Positions 30,623 to 40,045 are shown, numbered from the stretch's first letter. The stretch is 64,000 nt of DNA from Oligella ureolytica DSM 18253 (GCF_000373745.1 NZ_KB892335.1:154-64153), one strand, 5' to 3'. Translations and numbers: made by a program. The notes: generated by a model not told the origin, from the letters alone.

Positions 30623-32449
30623 TCATCCACGCGAGCTACGAGTGGCGTCGCCTTGGGTCTTCATATTTTTGGCTTCTAATGTTGGACCGGTATTGATATC
30701 CGGCGGGACGCTCATATATTTTAAAGTTCCACTAATAATCTCACCGGTTGCCGGCCCTGCAATTAGCGTACCGAAATAACCGGCTTTGCGCGGATTATCC
30801 ACCGTCACCGCAACCACAATACGTGGATTGGATACAGGTGCAAGGGCTACAAACGAACCACGATAATCACTACGGCTATATTTTCCATTGACTATTTTAC
30901 GCGCAGTCCCTGATTTACCGCCGATACGATAGCCCTCAACCATCGCTTGAATTTTTGACCCATTAGGACCGGCCGTTTCTTCTAGCATGTGGCGTACGTT
31001 GCGCGCAGTTTCCTTACTGAATATTTGTAAGGTTTTTTTAGGCTGATTATCTTTGATCAACGATAAATTGATCATATCTCCATCGCGCGCCAACGAAGTG
31101 TAAGCATGAGCAATTTGCAGTAATGAGGTGGAAACACCATAACCATAAGACATCGTGGCCTTTTCAATTAAGCGCCAGCGCTCCCACGGCCTTAGCGTAC
31201 CTGTTGCGATTCCCGGGAAGCCAATCTCCGGTGCCGTACCAAAGCCCAAGGCTTTAAATACAGTCCACATTTGCTCAGCGCGCAAACGCTCAGCGATCAT
31301 CGTCATGCCGATATTACTTGAGCGACGAATAATACCCGCTACATTTAAGGTACCGTTACGACGACTCACGTCAGTAATCGTATGCCCCTGATATCGATAG
31401 CTGCCGTTACCGGTAGCAAACATGGTATTTAATGAAATTGCTTTGGAATCCAGCGCCAACGCAGCAACAAACGGCTTAATAATAGAACCCGGTTCGAACA
31501 CATCAGTCACCGCGCGATTTCGCAGTAACCCACCCTTACGTGCTGAACGGTCATTAGGATCGTAGCTCGGATAACTGACCATACTCAGAATTTCACCGGT
31601 CTGAATATCAATCACTACGGCACCGCCAGAATCGGCTGCGTGATGTTCTACTGCTTTTTCCAAGGCCTGATAACTCAAATATTGGATTTGACTATCAATG
31701 GTCAAGCGAACGTTTTCACCATCTTGCGCCGGTTGTTGAGTATACACGTCCTGAATCACACGACCCAAGCGGTCGCGCAATACGGTTCGGCTGCCCTCGA
31801 TACCACTTAAACGCTCTTCGTAATGCTTTTCAATCCCCTCAATACCGTTATTTTCGATATTCGTAAAGCCTACGATATGCGCAGTAATCGGGCCCTGCGG
31901 GTAAGAACGTTTAACTTCGGGCAGAAAATAGACGCCCGGCAGCTTTTGCTCTTTTAACGCGTCCGCTTTGTCCATCGCCACCTGACGCTTTAGATAGACA
32001 AAGGTTTTACCCATATGATTTTCCATGCGTTCTTTGATACTGGCCACAGAAAGGTCAACTGACTGAGACAAAAACTCAAACTCTTCAGGCGAGGCTTTTT
32101 TTAACTCCTCAGGAATAATCCACACGGCTCTGACGGGCACGCTGGTCGCTAAAAAAACACCGTTTCGGTCCTCAATGCGGCCACGATTTGCAGGTAAAGT
32201 CTGGTTTACTTCAAAGCGCTTATCGCCTTCAGTCCGCAGAAAATCATTATTGTAAACTTGATGGTAAAAGGATTTAGTTACGACAAGGGCAAAACCAAAC
32301 ACAAACAAGCCAAGCACGAGTAGACTGCGCCATTTTGGAAATTTATTTTCTAAAACAGGCTCATTAAAAAAACGGGGCTGGGCCTGATAGCCACGCTTAT
32401 TGCGAGACTTAGACCGCTGAATATGCTTTAAGACTTGTTTAAATCTCAT
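30623..32449 (-). CDS. ftsI: Septal peptidoglycan transpeptidase FtsI (PBP3)
   Basis: 608 residues from the chosen start. A basic cytosolic leader and one membrane anchor (about 40-60) precede the pedestal domain and the penicillin-binding domain. The SxxK motif is PGSIIKP (about 321-325), SxN is SSN, and KTG appears as GKSGTARK. It cross-links septal murein with FtsW. The frame is open to 32476, which would overlap ftsL by 23 bases. The ATG at 32449 follows the ftsL stop by 4 bases and has an AGG at good distance, so it is preferred, though not proven. Confidence 0.95.
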   Translation of the reverse strand: MRFKQVLKHIQRSKSRNKRGYQAQPRFFNEPVLENKFPKWRSLLVLGLFVFGFALVVTKSFYHQVYNNDFLRTEGDKRFEVNQTLPANRGRIEDRNGVFLATSVPVRAVWIIPEELKKASPEEFEFLSQSVDLSVASIKERMENHMGKTFVYLKRQVAMDKADALKEQKLPGVYFLPEVKRSYPQGPITAHIVGFTNIENNGIEGIEKHYEERLSGIEGSRTVLRDRLGRVIQDVYTQQPAQDGENVRLTIDSQIQYLSYQALEKAVEHHAADSGGAVVIDIQTGEILSMVSYPSYDPNDRSARKGGLLRNRAVTDVFEPGSIIKPFVAALALDSKAISLNTMFATGNGSYRYQGHTITDVSRRNGTLNVAGIIRRSSNIGMTMIAERLRAEQMWTVFKALGFGTAPEIGFPGIATGTLRPWERWRLIEKATMSYGYGVSTSLLQIAHAYTSLARDGDMINLSLIKDNQPKKTLQIFSKETARNVRHMLEETAGPNGSKIQAMVEGYRIGGKSGTARKIVNGKYSRSDYRGSFVALAPVSNPRIVVAVTVDNPRKAGYFGTLIAGPATGEIISGTLKYMSVPPDINTGPTLEAKNMKTQGDATRSSRG

Positions 32450-32453
32450 TTTT

Positions 32454-32756
32454 TTACCTGTTCGAACCTGCTGCATTTAAGGGACTAAGCTCGGATTCTC
32501 GGATATAAATAATTTCATTCACCTCAGGCGAATGCATATCTAATTTGCCTTCAATCTCGCTTCTTATACTCATCGAGCTCGTCAATTTGGCTCGCTCCAA
32601 CTCCAAGAAACTCCATTGAGTCTCCAGTTCACGCTCAACCCTATTTGCTCGTTCAATTTGTGTGAATTGCTGACGCTGTTCATAACGCGCACTGACCAAC
32701 TCGATTGCGCTATAAACAAAAAAAGCAATTAACCCAAAAACTAATACTCTATACAT
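32454..32756 (-). CDS. ftsL: Cell division protein FtsL
   Basis: 100 residues, bitopic. One membrane helix at the N-terminus (about 3-20) is followed by a periplasmic coiled coil (about 24-70) rich in E, R, Q and L. FtsL has weak sequence conservation; the call rests on size, topology and its fixed position between rsmH and ftsI. It forms the FtsQLB complex that activates FtsWI. Confidence 0.9.
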   Translation of the reverse strand: MYRVLVFGLIAFFVYSAIELVSARYEQRQQFTQIERANRVERELETQWSFLELERAKLTSSMSIRSEIEGKLDMHSPEVNEIIYIRESELSPLNAAGSNR

Positions 32757-32773
32757 GCCAAACCTCTATAAGA

Positions 32774-33763
32774 TCATTTGGCAGCAGTACGCTCGGCCAC
32801 TCTTAACATCGCGGAGCGTGAGCGAGGATTATGCTGAACCTCTTCTCGACTGGCTTGCACCTTACCAAGATTGATTAATCGCGCCTGCGGCAATTCGCTA
32901 TCACGCAATGGTAGCTTAGCTAACTCCGGATCGAGACTGGATGCCTTAGCAATGGCTTGTTTCACCGGCCTATCCTCCAGCGAGTGAAAACTGATTACTG
33001 CTAAGCGCCCACAGGTCCCTAACAAATCTAAAACTGACGCGAGGCTGCGTGCGAGTTCCTCATGCTCTTGGTTGATGTGAACCCGTACAGCTTGAAAGGT
33101 GCGAGTTGCCGGGTGGTGACCCTTTTCGCGCGACTTGACGACGCCAGCGACGAGCTGGGCGAGTTCGAGCGTGCCACGAAATGGGTTGGATTGCCTGCGA
33201 TCAACAATCTTCTTTGCAATCTGGAAAGCATACCGTTCTTCGCCATAGTCTTTTATCACTCCTCTAATTTCCTCAAGTGAGGCGGAATTCAGCCATTCAG
33301 CGGCGGTTATGCCGCGACTGGTATCCATCCTCATATCTAGGGGACCATCGCGCATAAATGAAAAACCGCGAGCGGCGTCATCTAATTGCGGTGAAGACAC
33401 ACCTAAATCCATCATGATGCCCTGTACCTTAGATACTCCATACTCCGCCAACACCTCTGGCATAGAAGAGAATGCCTGATGCACAGGAATCACTCTAGCA
33501 TCCTCGGCTTGTAGCTCATTGGCTACTCTCATCGCCTCCGGATCCTTGTCAAAAACGAATAACTTCGCCTCAGGGCTTAGGTGGCTGAGCAAATAACGGC
33601 TATGACCACCTCTGCCGAAAGTCCCATCAACAAATACGCCGTCTTTCTGCTGTGCGGGCAGTGGAGAGTGCACAGCTTTGGACTTCGCATTGAAGCACGG
33701 GTCTACTAAAGCGTTGACCGTGGCATGAAGCAAAACAGTGGTGTGACTAAAATCCTGACTCAT
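32774..33763 (-). CDS. rsmH: 16S rRNA (cytosine1402-N4)-methyltransferase RsmH (MraW)
   Basis: 329 residues. Motifs: FVDGTFGRGGHSRYLL (SAM-binding), GIMMDLGVSSPQLDDAARGFSF, and AVISFHSLEDRPVKQA near the C-terminus, all standard for RsmH. A non-conserved insertion (about residues 22-41) separates the N-terminal TTVLLHATVNALV strand from the first SAM motif. It modifies C1402 in the ribosomal P site. It follows mraZ by 9 bases. Confidence 0.97.
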   Translation of the reverse strand: MSQDFSHTTVLLHATVNALVDPCFNAKSKAVHSPLPAQQKDGVFVDGTFGRGGHSRYLLSHLSPEAKLFVFDKDPEAMRVANELQAEDARVIPVHQAFSSMPEVLAEYGVSKVQGIMMDLGVSSPQLDDAARGFSFMRDGPLDMRMDTSRGITAAEWLNSASLEEIRGVIKDYGEERYAFQIAKKIVDRRQSNPFRGTLELAQLVAGVVKSREKGHHPATRTFQAVRVHINQEHEELARSLASVLDLLGTCGRLAVISFHSLEDRPVKQAIAKASSLDPELAKLPLRDSELPQARLINLGKVQASREEVQHNPRSRSAMLRVAERTAAK

Positions 33764-33772
33764 CTCTAGCTC

Positions 33773-34204
33773 TTATAGAGAAAAATCACCCAGATCGTCG
33801 GGCAGACCGGCCTCTAAATCTATAGAGACTAATTCCTCATACTTCTGGGAATCCCATAGATCAAAATGACGACCCATACCGACCAACACCACCTCTTTTT
33901 CCAACTTAGCTCGTTCACGGAGCTGAGATGGAATTAAGACTCGTCCTGCTTTATCAATATCCACATCAAAAGCGTTACCCAGAAGGGTTCTTTTTACCGA
34001 AGCAAGGTTAGCGGGTAGATTCATAATCTCTTCCAGTTTTAATTCCCATTGAGGCCTGGGGTAGACCAATAAACCACCATCAAAATTACAAGTAAAGGTT
34101 AGCTGACCTCCGACTTCCTCCAATAAGACGTCACGATACCGGGCCGGAATCATCATCCGTCCTTTTACGTCGATCGTTAATGGATGGTTGCCTTGAAAAA
34201 TCAC
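33773..34204 (-). CDS. mraZ: Transcriptional regulator MraZ
   Basis: 143 residues with two SpoVT/AbrB-like half domains. The first has DVKGRMMIPARYRDVL (about 12-27) and the second DKAGRVLIPSQLRERA (about 85-100). MraZ forms ring-shaped oligomers and represses its own dcw operon by binding repeated TGGG-type boxes upstream. The start codon is GTG (34202-34204), with a GGGATAGGATA ribosome site partly formed by the nearest box. First gene of the dcw cluster. Confidence 0.96.
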   Translation of the reverse strand: MIFQGNHPLTIDVKGRMMIPARYRDVLLEEVGGQLTFTCNFDGGLLVYPRPQWELKLEEIMNLPANLASVKRTLLGNAFDVDIDKAGRVLIPSQLRERAKLEKEVVLVGMGRHFDLWDSQKYEELVSIDLEAGLPDDLGDFSL

Positions 34205-34540
34205 TATCCTATCCCACTTGTCATTTTAATTTCCCACTTTATACCACTTCTTAACCCTTTCACACCACTTTATGACATTTTTCATTAAATTTCAAGCAAA
34301 ATCATGCTTTTACAGCTAAAAATAAAGCCTGTACATGCAGGTATTATTTAATTAAATCTCAATCACTTAGAGAAAAAAGTGCGAGTAAGTGGTATACGAG
34401 GCACAAAAACCCCTAGCTCCAACCATTCAAAGTGGGAGCAAAGTGTATTTTCAAAGAAGAAAATGGAGAAATTTCAGACTAAAAAATCAAAGGAGTGGGA
34501 ATAGTGAAAAATGTACACTTAAATCGATATAAAGAAATGT
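34205..34540. promoter_or_regulatory. dcw operon control region with MraZ-type boxes on both strands
   Basis: This 336-base AT-rich gap between rnpB and mraZ has no gene. On the minus strand four AAGTGG(G/T) boxes lie at 34213-34219, 34233-34239, 34243-34249 and 34264-34270. Their spacing of 20, 10 and 21 bases is whole helical turns. The nearest overlaps the mraZ ribosome site region. MraZ is known to bind tandem TGGGN repeats on one face of DNA. Three similar boxes in the opposite orientation occur at 34387-34393, 34430-34436 and 34493-34499 (43 and 63 bases apart, again near multiples of 10.5). The promoter itself was not pinned down. Confidence 0.6.
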
Positions 34541-34930
34541 GGGGCAAGTCTATAGGCCGGATTCTGTAAACGATTACTCGTTGGCAATCATTCATCTAGG
34601 CTTATTATTGCTAATAAGCTCGTGCCATCTACCCGCATACTCGGACGGACCGCCCTTGGCTGCATGATGCAGCACGTATGCCTATTTGATGTTGCTCCGG
34701 GTAGAGGTTACCGCGTTTCACCCTGCTATGCCGTGGTCAAGTACCGAAATACATTGCCACAACCAATGGAAGTCGCCATTGGTGTGCTTAGTAAACTAAG
34801 CCCTCATAACAGTCTCGTCTCTGTGGCCCTATTCCTCATGCCGATGGCATGGACGGCTGTTAGCCGCTACCCTGTCCTGTGGAGTCCGGACCTTCCTCGT
34901 GCCTAAGCCCGCGATTGCCCGACTTGCCCC
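34541..34930 (-). ncRNA. rnpB: RNase P RNA, bacterial type A
   Basis: 390 nt on the minus strand. The 5' GGGGCAAGTC and 3' GACTTGCCCC ends form a perfect 10-bp P1 helix. The conserved core is present: GAGGAAGGTCCGGACTCCA near the 5' end, ACAGGGTAGCGGCTAAC, and the 3' CCTAGATGAATGATTG block before CAGAATCCGGCCTATAGAC. It is the catalytic RNA that matures tRNA 5' ends. Apparent open frames on the opposite strand here are incidental. Confidence 0.96.
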
Positions 34931-35041
34931 ATAGATTAGAGTTTAACCCATCAACAAAAGTTCAGATCATATTGCGTCAATTTTTAATAATTTTGGGGAA
35001 AATTTAGGCGGCTGTATTTGTTCTGAATTGAATCCTATGAT

Positions 35042-36253
35042 TTAGTGGCAAATACTATTGGTGCTGCCCATACGCAAGGCCGCCCCCTTGATCACACCGT
35101 GAATTAACAATGGCTTTAACTCGACCCTACGGCGGATATCATAACGTAACACCTGTGGCTCACCCTCTTCGAGAGTAACATAGAGTGTTTTGCTATCGCC
35201 TGTTACCCACATATCTACAACCCCTGAAGGTAATTCAAAGAACACCTTATCATTTAAATCATTAAATGACTGGAACTGCAAGCCCCTATCACCCCCGATA
35301 ATCAAGGTCGTCTCTAACCAACCCGTACGGAACTCTCGAGGCGTAAAATCCACCTTAAAGTGCTCAGCCTTTTCACTCTTATCGAAATCAAATAAGGCCA
35401 CATTGCCATTGCTATCAGCAAATAGAACGCGTTTAAACGATGAATCAATATAAGGCCTGACCATTGAACCACTAGTCGAGTCTACGGTACCCATGGGCCC
35501 CGTGCTATATAGCTTGTCCTGATCAATATAATAAACATAGCCCTCGTTACCTTGTTTGGTTGTTAGGGCCATCATGTGGTCACCTGGCGTAATCACCCCG
35601 CCATCAAAGCCAGCACTTAAATTGACACTAGCGCGCGCTGACAAATCAATGGTTTGCCATGGCTTATCATCAGATTCATAAGCAGATTTACGATAGATCT
35701 GTGCCTTATTTTCGTCTAATACCCAAAAGGTTCGAGTATAAGAACTAAATAAAACTTTGGGCTCTTGTTTGCTATCTTTATCTTGTGCGCTAATAGCAGG
35801 CGGTTCATCATATGTAGTTAATTGACGTTTTTGGTAATCAAGCATTGCCACATGATCGCGCAAGACAATCGCCACTAATTTAGATTGCGGTACATACACT
35901 GCCCTATAAAGAGGTGAAGGTAGCTCCATATCACGGCGTAAACTCGTTTTTAAATCATATAAAATCAAATCGGTAGATTCGCTATTACCTACCAACATCA
36001 TTGAGTCGTCACGAGCAAGCTCAATGGTTTCTGGTTGCACATTGAAATTTAAAATATCAATGTGCTTATCGTACATCACGTTGAAAATAGTGATTTGAGA
36101 CGACTCACTATCAGCAATAAAGAGATGGCGAGTCGGATTATAAAGATGCGGGTTATAAAGGGGTTGCTCTTTGTTTGCAGCAAGAAGCAACTGCGGTTGA
36201 GCCAGAACTAAACCACCACCAATCGAGTAGCGTAAAAAATCTCGCCTTTTCAC
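35042..36253 (-). CDS. Tat-exported beta-propeller protein of the copper-delivery operon, function unknown
   Basis: 403 residues from a GTG start at 36253, chosen because GGGGG lies 8 bases upstream and the protein then begins directly with a twin-arginine signal (KRRDFLRYS, hydrophobic stretch, cleavage near LLLAANK). The mature part is strand-rich with repeated short segments (HLFIADSESSQITIF, SKTLYVTLEEGEPQVLRYD) like a seven-bladed YVTN/WD-type propeller. No catalytic motif is recognised. Tat export implies folding, or perhaps cofactor loading, before export. It is the last gene of a three-gene operon with a PCuAC chaperone and a SCO-TlpA protein, directly abutting the chaperone gene. A role in copper handling is inferred from context only. 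Confidence 0.6.
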   Translation of the reverse strand: MKRRDFLRYSIGGGLVLAQPQLLLAANKEQPLYNPHLYNPTRHLFIADSESSQITIFNVMYDKHIDILNFNVQPETIELARDDSMMLVGNSESTDLILYDLKTSLRRDMELPSPLYRAVYVPQSKLVAIVLRDHVAMLDYQKRQLTTYDEPPAISAQDKDSKQEPKVLFSSYTRTFWVLDENKAQIYRKSAYESDDKPWQTIDLSARASVNLSAGFDGGVITPGDHMMALTTKQGNEGYVYYIDQDKLYSTGPMGTVDSTSGSMVRPYIDSSFKRVLFADSNGNVALFDFDKSEKAEHFKVDFTPREFRTGWLETTLIIGGDRGLQFQSFNDLNDKVFFELPSGVVDMWVTGDSKTLYVTLEEGEPQVLRYDIRRRVELKPLLIHGVIKGAALRMGSTNSICH

Positions 36254-36292
36254 AATCAATACCCCCTTATAACTACAATTTACAAATGCCAA

Positions 36293-36781
36293 TTAATGTT
36301 GATGAGCCATATCAGCCGTTCCAGCCTTACCAGCTTCTTGCATAATCTCATCGACTGACTTCACAATAGCATCACAACTGGCTTTGGTACCATCGCTAAA
36401 GTTAAATGTCATGGTGTGTGTTTCGCCAACCTTAGGCATTTTATCCTCAGGAATACTCATAACCATGACATGATCACCACCTTTTTTAAACTCCCTAACA
36501 CCTTCATTAAGCTCAGGGCTAGTCAAGGGGATCATGGTCATAACATTATCTTTCATCTCCATTGAGTGCAACTCAATGTGCGTCGTAATGCTGGGAATCT
36601 CGGCTGACTCGATATTAACCTGCGGTCCCTTGTGATGGAATGTCACAAAAGCGCCTGTCATGTCCTTACCCGGTAAAACCTCTTGAATCACACAATTATC
36701 AACGGTGGTAGTTGATTCCTCTGCAACAGCAGTTTGAGTTAACGCCATAAATATGGCGCTTAAAATTAAAGCTTTCCTCAT
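36293..36781 (-). CDS. Periplasmic copper chaperone PCu(A)C
   Basis: 162 residues. A signal peptide (1-20, ending ..TAVAEE) precedes a DUF461/PCuAC cupredoxin-like domain. The copper ligands fit the H-x-M...H-x-M pattern: IELHSMEMKDNVMTM followed about 25 residues later by GGDHVMVM. The C-terminus adds a cysteine (SCDAI) and a histidine-bearing tail (MAHQH), longer than in minimal family members. Such chaperones pass Cu(I) to the CuA site or SCO proteins of cytochrome oxidase. The open frame reaches 36814; the ATG at 36781 is chosen for its AAGGAAGA ribosome site and the signal peptide. It directly abuts both neighbours. Confidence 0.85.
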   Translation of the reverse strand: MRKALILSAIFMALTQTAVAEESTTTVDNCVIQEVLPGKDMTGAFVTFHHKGPQVNIESAEIPSITTHIELHSMEMKDNVMTMIPLTSPELNEGVREFKKGGDHVMVMSIPEDKMPKVGETHTMTFNFSDGTKASCDAIVKSVDEIMQEAGKAGTADMAHQH

Positions 36782-36814
36782 ACTTCTTCCTTTTTGTAAA
36801 AAGTGCCGAGCCAT

Positions 36815-37906
36815 TTAATGTAAAACACATTGAGCAAAACGACCTAGCGTTTCGGTCTCTTGAATGATACCGTTTTTAAGGGCTACTGCCTTACCATCAA
36901 CAAATAACATATTGAATGGCAAGCCCATACCGCCTAAACGGCGTAAGAGCATAGCATCATCTGTACTTTGTTGAGTTAAGTGCTGAATAGCCTGAATTTT
37001 AAAAAACTCGGCAATCTTATCTTTCTGATCGCCTAGGTTGAGAGCAACAACCGACATCTTATCTTGCTCGGTCGCAAACTTATCTAACAATGGCAATTCT
37101 ACGCGGCAAGGCTCACACCAGATAGCCCATAAATTCAATAGGCTCACTTTTGCCTCAGGAGCAGAATCGACTACTGCGGCTAAATCATGGGGCTCTTTGA
37201 CCGGCACAAAGCCCGTTGGTAATTCGCAGTCTGTAGTTATCGTAGTAGCAGCACTCGCAGCCTCAGCAGTAGCGACATGGGACTCCGCTTGTACCGCTGC
37301 CACCTCATCTCGGTCGTGAGACTCAGCCCCTGACTCTGAATCGGGAACGCCTAAGACCTCATCTAAAGCCTCAACCAATCCATCCACGCCGATTTGATAA
37401 TCATATACATCAAGAATTTCACGCTCAGGATCAATTAAATAAATATAAGCGCTGTGATAAACCGCATAAGACATTCCAGGCTCAGGATCCTCAATAGGCT
37501 TGCCGTTAAGGCTATAGCCATAAGTGGCCCCAATTTGATCAGCAAGATGTTTAATATTTTCTTTAGGACCTGTTAAACCCACAATGCGCTTATCAAAGAA
37601 AGCCGTATAAGCATTTAAACGATTAACCTCATCACTAGCTGGGTCAATGGTTACGAACACTGGCTGAATGGCATCTGGATTTTTAATCGCTTTCATTGCT
37701 GCCCCGAACTCATATAAGGTCGTTGGGCAAATATCAGGACAAGAGGTATAGCCAACCGCTAAGAGCAAGTATTTACCTGGGTAACTCTCTTGAGTCACTG
37801 GCCCTTTATTATCTATTAAGTCAAAGTTAATGGTTTGCGCATAGAGGGATCCACTAAACAACATTAAGAAGCAAAGTAATAACTTGCTGAACATTCTTTT
37901 TATCAT
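36815..37906 (-). CDS. SCO1/SenC copper metallochaperone fused to a TlpA-type thioredoxin domain
   Basis: 363 residues. After a signal peptide (1-23) comes a SCO domain (about 24-190) with copper ligands C-P-D-I-C (in YTSCPDICPTT) and the downstream histidine in YAVYHSAYIYLID. An A/E-rich linker (about 193-225) leads to a second thioredoxin fold (about 225-363) with the redox motif WAIWCEPCRVELP. Separate SCO and TlpA proteins cooperate in reducing and metallating the CuA centre of cytochrome oxidase; here they form one chain. It is first in the operon with the PCuAC chaperone and the Tat propeller protein. All expected ligands are present, so both halves should work. Confidence 0.88.
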   Translation of the reverse strand: MIKRMFSKLLLCFLMLFSGSLYAQTINFDLIDNKGPVTQESYPGKYLLLAVGYTSCPDICPTTLYEFGAAMKAIKNPDAIQPVFVTIDPASDEVNRLNAYTAFFDKRIVGLTGPKENIKHLADQIGATYGYSLNGKPIEDPEPGMSYAVYHSAYIYLIDPEREILDVYDYQIGVDGLVEALDEVLGVPDSESGAESHDRDEVAAVQAESHVATAEAASAATTITTDCELPTGFVPVKEPHDLAAVVDSAPEAKVSLLNLWAIWCEPCRVELPLLDKFATEQDKMSVVALNLGDQKDKIAEFFKIQAIQHLTQQSTDDAMLLRRLGGMGLPFNMLFVDGKAVALKNGIIQETETLGRFAQCVLH

Positions 37907-38218
37907 CTGAAAACTTCCTTAATCATTTAAGCTACCCGCTACTAAAATAATTGTGACTCGCTAAATAAAACGTCTCTATATTAGCATCTTAGTATATAAG
38001 CAATAAGCACCACACTCACTTTGACCTTACAGAATATAACAATCACATCTCATCATAACAATAAAGATGCATTTAATATACAACAATATGAGCAAATAAT
38101 AAACCATTAATAACTAAAACGCTAAGCGCTACCTTAATTGACTTATCACCTAGAAATCACACTTACTATATAATATTGGCATATTAACATTATTAATTTA
38201 CTATTTTTATCTTCTTAT
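37907..38218. promoter_or_regulatory. AT-rich divergent promoter region between the copper operon and uup
   Basis: 312 bases without a gene, flanked by divergent starts. Strongly A/T-rich. A TATAAT at 38169-38174 and a TTGACT at 38138-38143 lie before uup, but their spacing (25) is too long for one promoter. No clear copper-responsive operator or hairpin was seen. Confidence 0.35.
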
Positions 38219-40045
38219 ATGTCCGGACAAGCTCTTATTTCTCTTCTGAAAGTCAGTCTTTCTTACGGTCACCACGCACTCTTAGATAAGGCCGATCTTA
38301 TTATTGCTGAGGGTGAGCGCATTGGTTTGATTGGGCGTAATGGTGCAGGTAAATCATCTTTGCTACGCCTACTAGACGGCCGCACTGAACCCGATGATGG
38401 TGAAATTCAGCTTAAGGGCGGTCTTAAAGTGATCACGGTAGAGCAAGAGCCCGACTTAGATCCAGAGCTCACTATTTTAGATAGTATTACGGGCGATTAT
38501 TTATCCACTGAGGATTGGGCTAAGCCCGCTCGCGCCCAAGCCATTATTGATGAATTAGGCCTAGATCCTGAGGCCAAGGTTAAGGGCCTATCAGGCGGCA
38601 CCCGCAAACGCATCGCCTTAGCTCGCGCCTTTGTGGAAAATGCCGATTTGCTTTTATTAGACGAACCCACCAACCACCTCGACTTTGAAGGTATTGCTTG
38701 GTTAGAAGAGCAGGTAAAACAAAGTAATAAAACCTGCATGATTATTACCCACGATCGTCGATTCCTAGACAATGTCACTAATCGCATTGTCGAATTAGAT
38801 CGGGGCCAATTACTTAGCTTCCCTGGTAACTTCAGTCGCTGGCAAGAGCATAAGGCCGAGTGGCTTGCCGCCGAAGCTAAAGAGCAAGAGCGTTTCGATA
38901 AATTCCTTGCCCAAGAGGAGGTGTGGATTCGCACTGGCATCCAAGCCCGCCGTACGCGTAACGAGGGCCGTGTACGTCGACTCAAAGCCTTGAGGGTTGA
39001 GCGTCAACAACGCCGCGAACAACAAGGCAATGTGAGCTTCGCTATTGATACTGGCAATCGTTCGGGCAAAATAGTGGCTGAGCTAGAAAACATTTCTCAT
39101 CGCTTTGGTGATAAAGAGGTAATTAGGGACTACAGCACCACTATTTTACGTGGTGACCGCATTGGCCTAATTGGTCCTAATGGCGTTGGTAAGACCACTC
39201 TATTAAAAATCATCTTAGGCCGCTTAGAGCCTAATGAAGGCACAGTCAAATTAGGCACCAACTTAAATATCGCATACTTCGATCAAATGCGTGAGCAGCT
39301 TGATGAAGATGCCAAACTGACCGAGGTAATTAATCCTGGTAGTGAGTGGATTGAGATTGGCGATAAGCGTCAGCACGTGATGAGTTATCTTGGTGATTTT
39401 TTATTCTCACCAGCACGCGCTCAATCGCCTGTCAGCAGTCTATCGGGTGGTGAACGCGCCCGTCTTTTAATGGCACGTTTATTTGCTCGTCCTGCTAATG
39501 TCTTAGTTATGGACGAACCGACTAACGACTTAGATATTGAAACTCTTGAGCTATTAGAGGAGCTAATTCAAGACTTCAAAGGCACTGTGCTTTTAGTGAG
39601 TCACGACCGAAGCTTCTTAGATAATGTAGTCACCCAAACCATCGCTTACGAAGGTGATGCCACATGGCGCGACTATGTCGGCGGCTATGAGGATTGGCTT
39701 GAGCAAAGCGCCAAAAATAAGCCCAAAGAAAAGGCTCCAGCTGAACCTCAGAAAACCAAAACAGAAGCCTCTGAAAGCAAAGCTACAGAAGAGCAAAAAC
39801 CACGTACACCACGTAGCAATCGTATCAGCCCATGGGAACAAAAAGAATTAGACGAGTTACCAGAGAAAATCGCTGAACTCGAAACTAAGCAGGGGGCTCT
39901 TTCTGAGCAACTCAGCGATCCCGATACCTATGCCGATGGCTCAGATAAAGCACAAGAGATCCAAGACGAGCTCGAGAAACTGGCCAAGGAATTAGAGAAG
40001 CTATTTGAGCGCTGGGAATTTCTTGAGAGCAAGGATCCCCAATAA
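38219..40045 (+). CDS. uup: ABC-F ATPase Uup
   Basis: 608 residues with two ABC domains and no membrane part. First site: GRNGAGKSSLL, LSGGTRKRIALARA, LLLLDEPTNHLD. Second site: GPNGVGKTTLL, LSGGERARLLMARL, VLVMDEPTNDLD. The EQ2-type DEPTNHLDFE arrangement fits the ABC-F class. The C-terminal extension (about 500-608) is charged and ends in a coiled coil (from about 550), which distinguishes Uup from EttA and Ybit. ABC-F proteins act on ribosomes; Uup is also linked to transposon excision and to structured DNA. It converges with the O-methyltransferase gene across 9 bases, without an obvious terminator. Confidence 0.93.
   Translation: MSGQALISLLKVSLSYGHHALLDKADLIIAEGERIGLIGRNGAGKSSLLRLLDGRTEPDDGEIQLKGGLKVITVEQEPDLDPELTILDSITGDYLSTEDWAKPARAQAIIDELGLDPEAKVKGLSGGTRKRIALARAFVENADLLLLDEPTNHLDFEGIAWLEEQVKQSNKTCMIITHDRRFLDNVTNRIVELDRGQLLSFPGNFSRWQEHKAEWLAAEAKEQERFDKFLAQEEVWIRTGIQARRTRNEGRVRRLKALRVERQQRREQQGNVSFAIDTGNRSGKIVAELENISHRFGDKEVIRDYSTTILRGDRIGLIGPNGVGKTTLLKIILGRLEPNEGTVKLGTNLNIAYFDQMREQLDEDAKLTEVINPGSEWIEIGDKRQHVMSYLGDFLFSPARAQSPVSSLSGGERARLLMARLFARPANVLVMDEPTNDLDIETLELLEELIQDFKGTVLLVSHDRSFLDNVVTQTIAYEGDATWRDYVGGYEDWLEQSAKNKPKEKAPAEPQKTKTEASESKATEEQKPRTPRSNRISPWEQKELDELPEKIAELETKQGALSEQLSDPDTYADGSDKAQEIQDELEKLAKELEKLFERWEFLESKDPQ

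Noticed and set aside
34622-34906. 94-codon plus-strand frame
   Set aside because: It lies antisense inside the RNase P RNA gene, whose structure explains the sequence.
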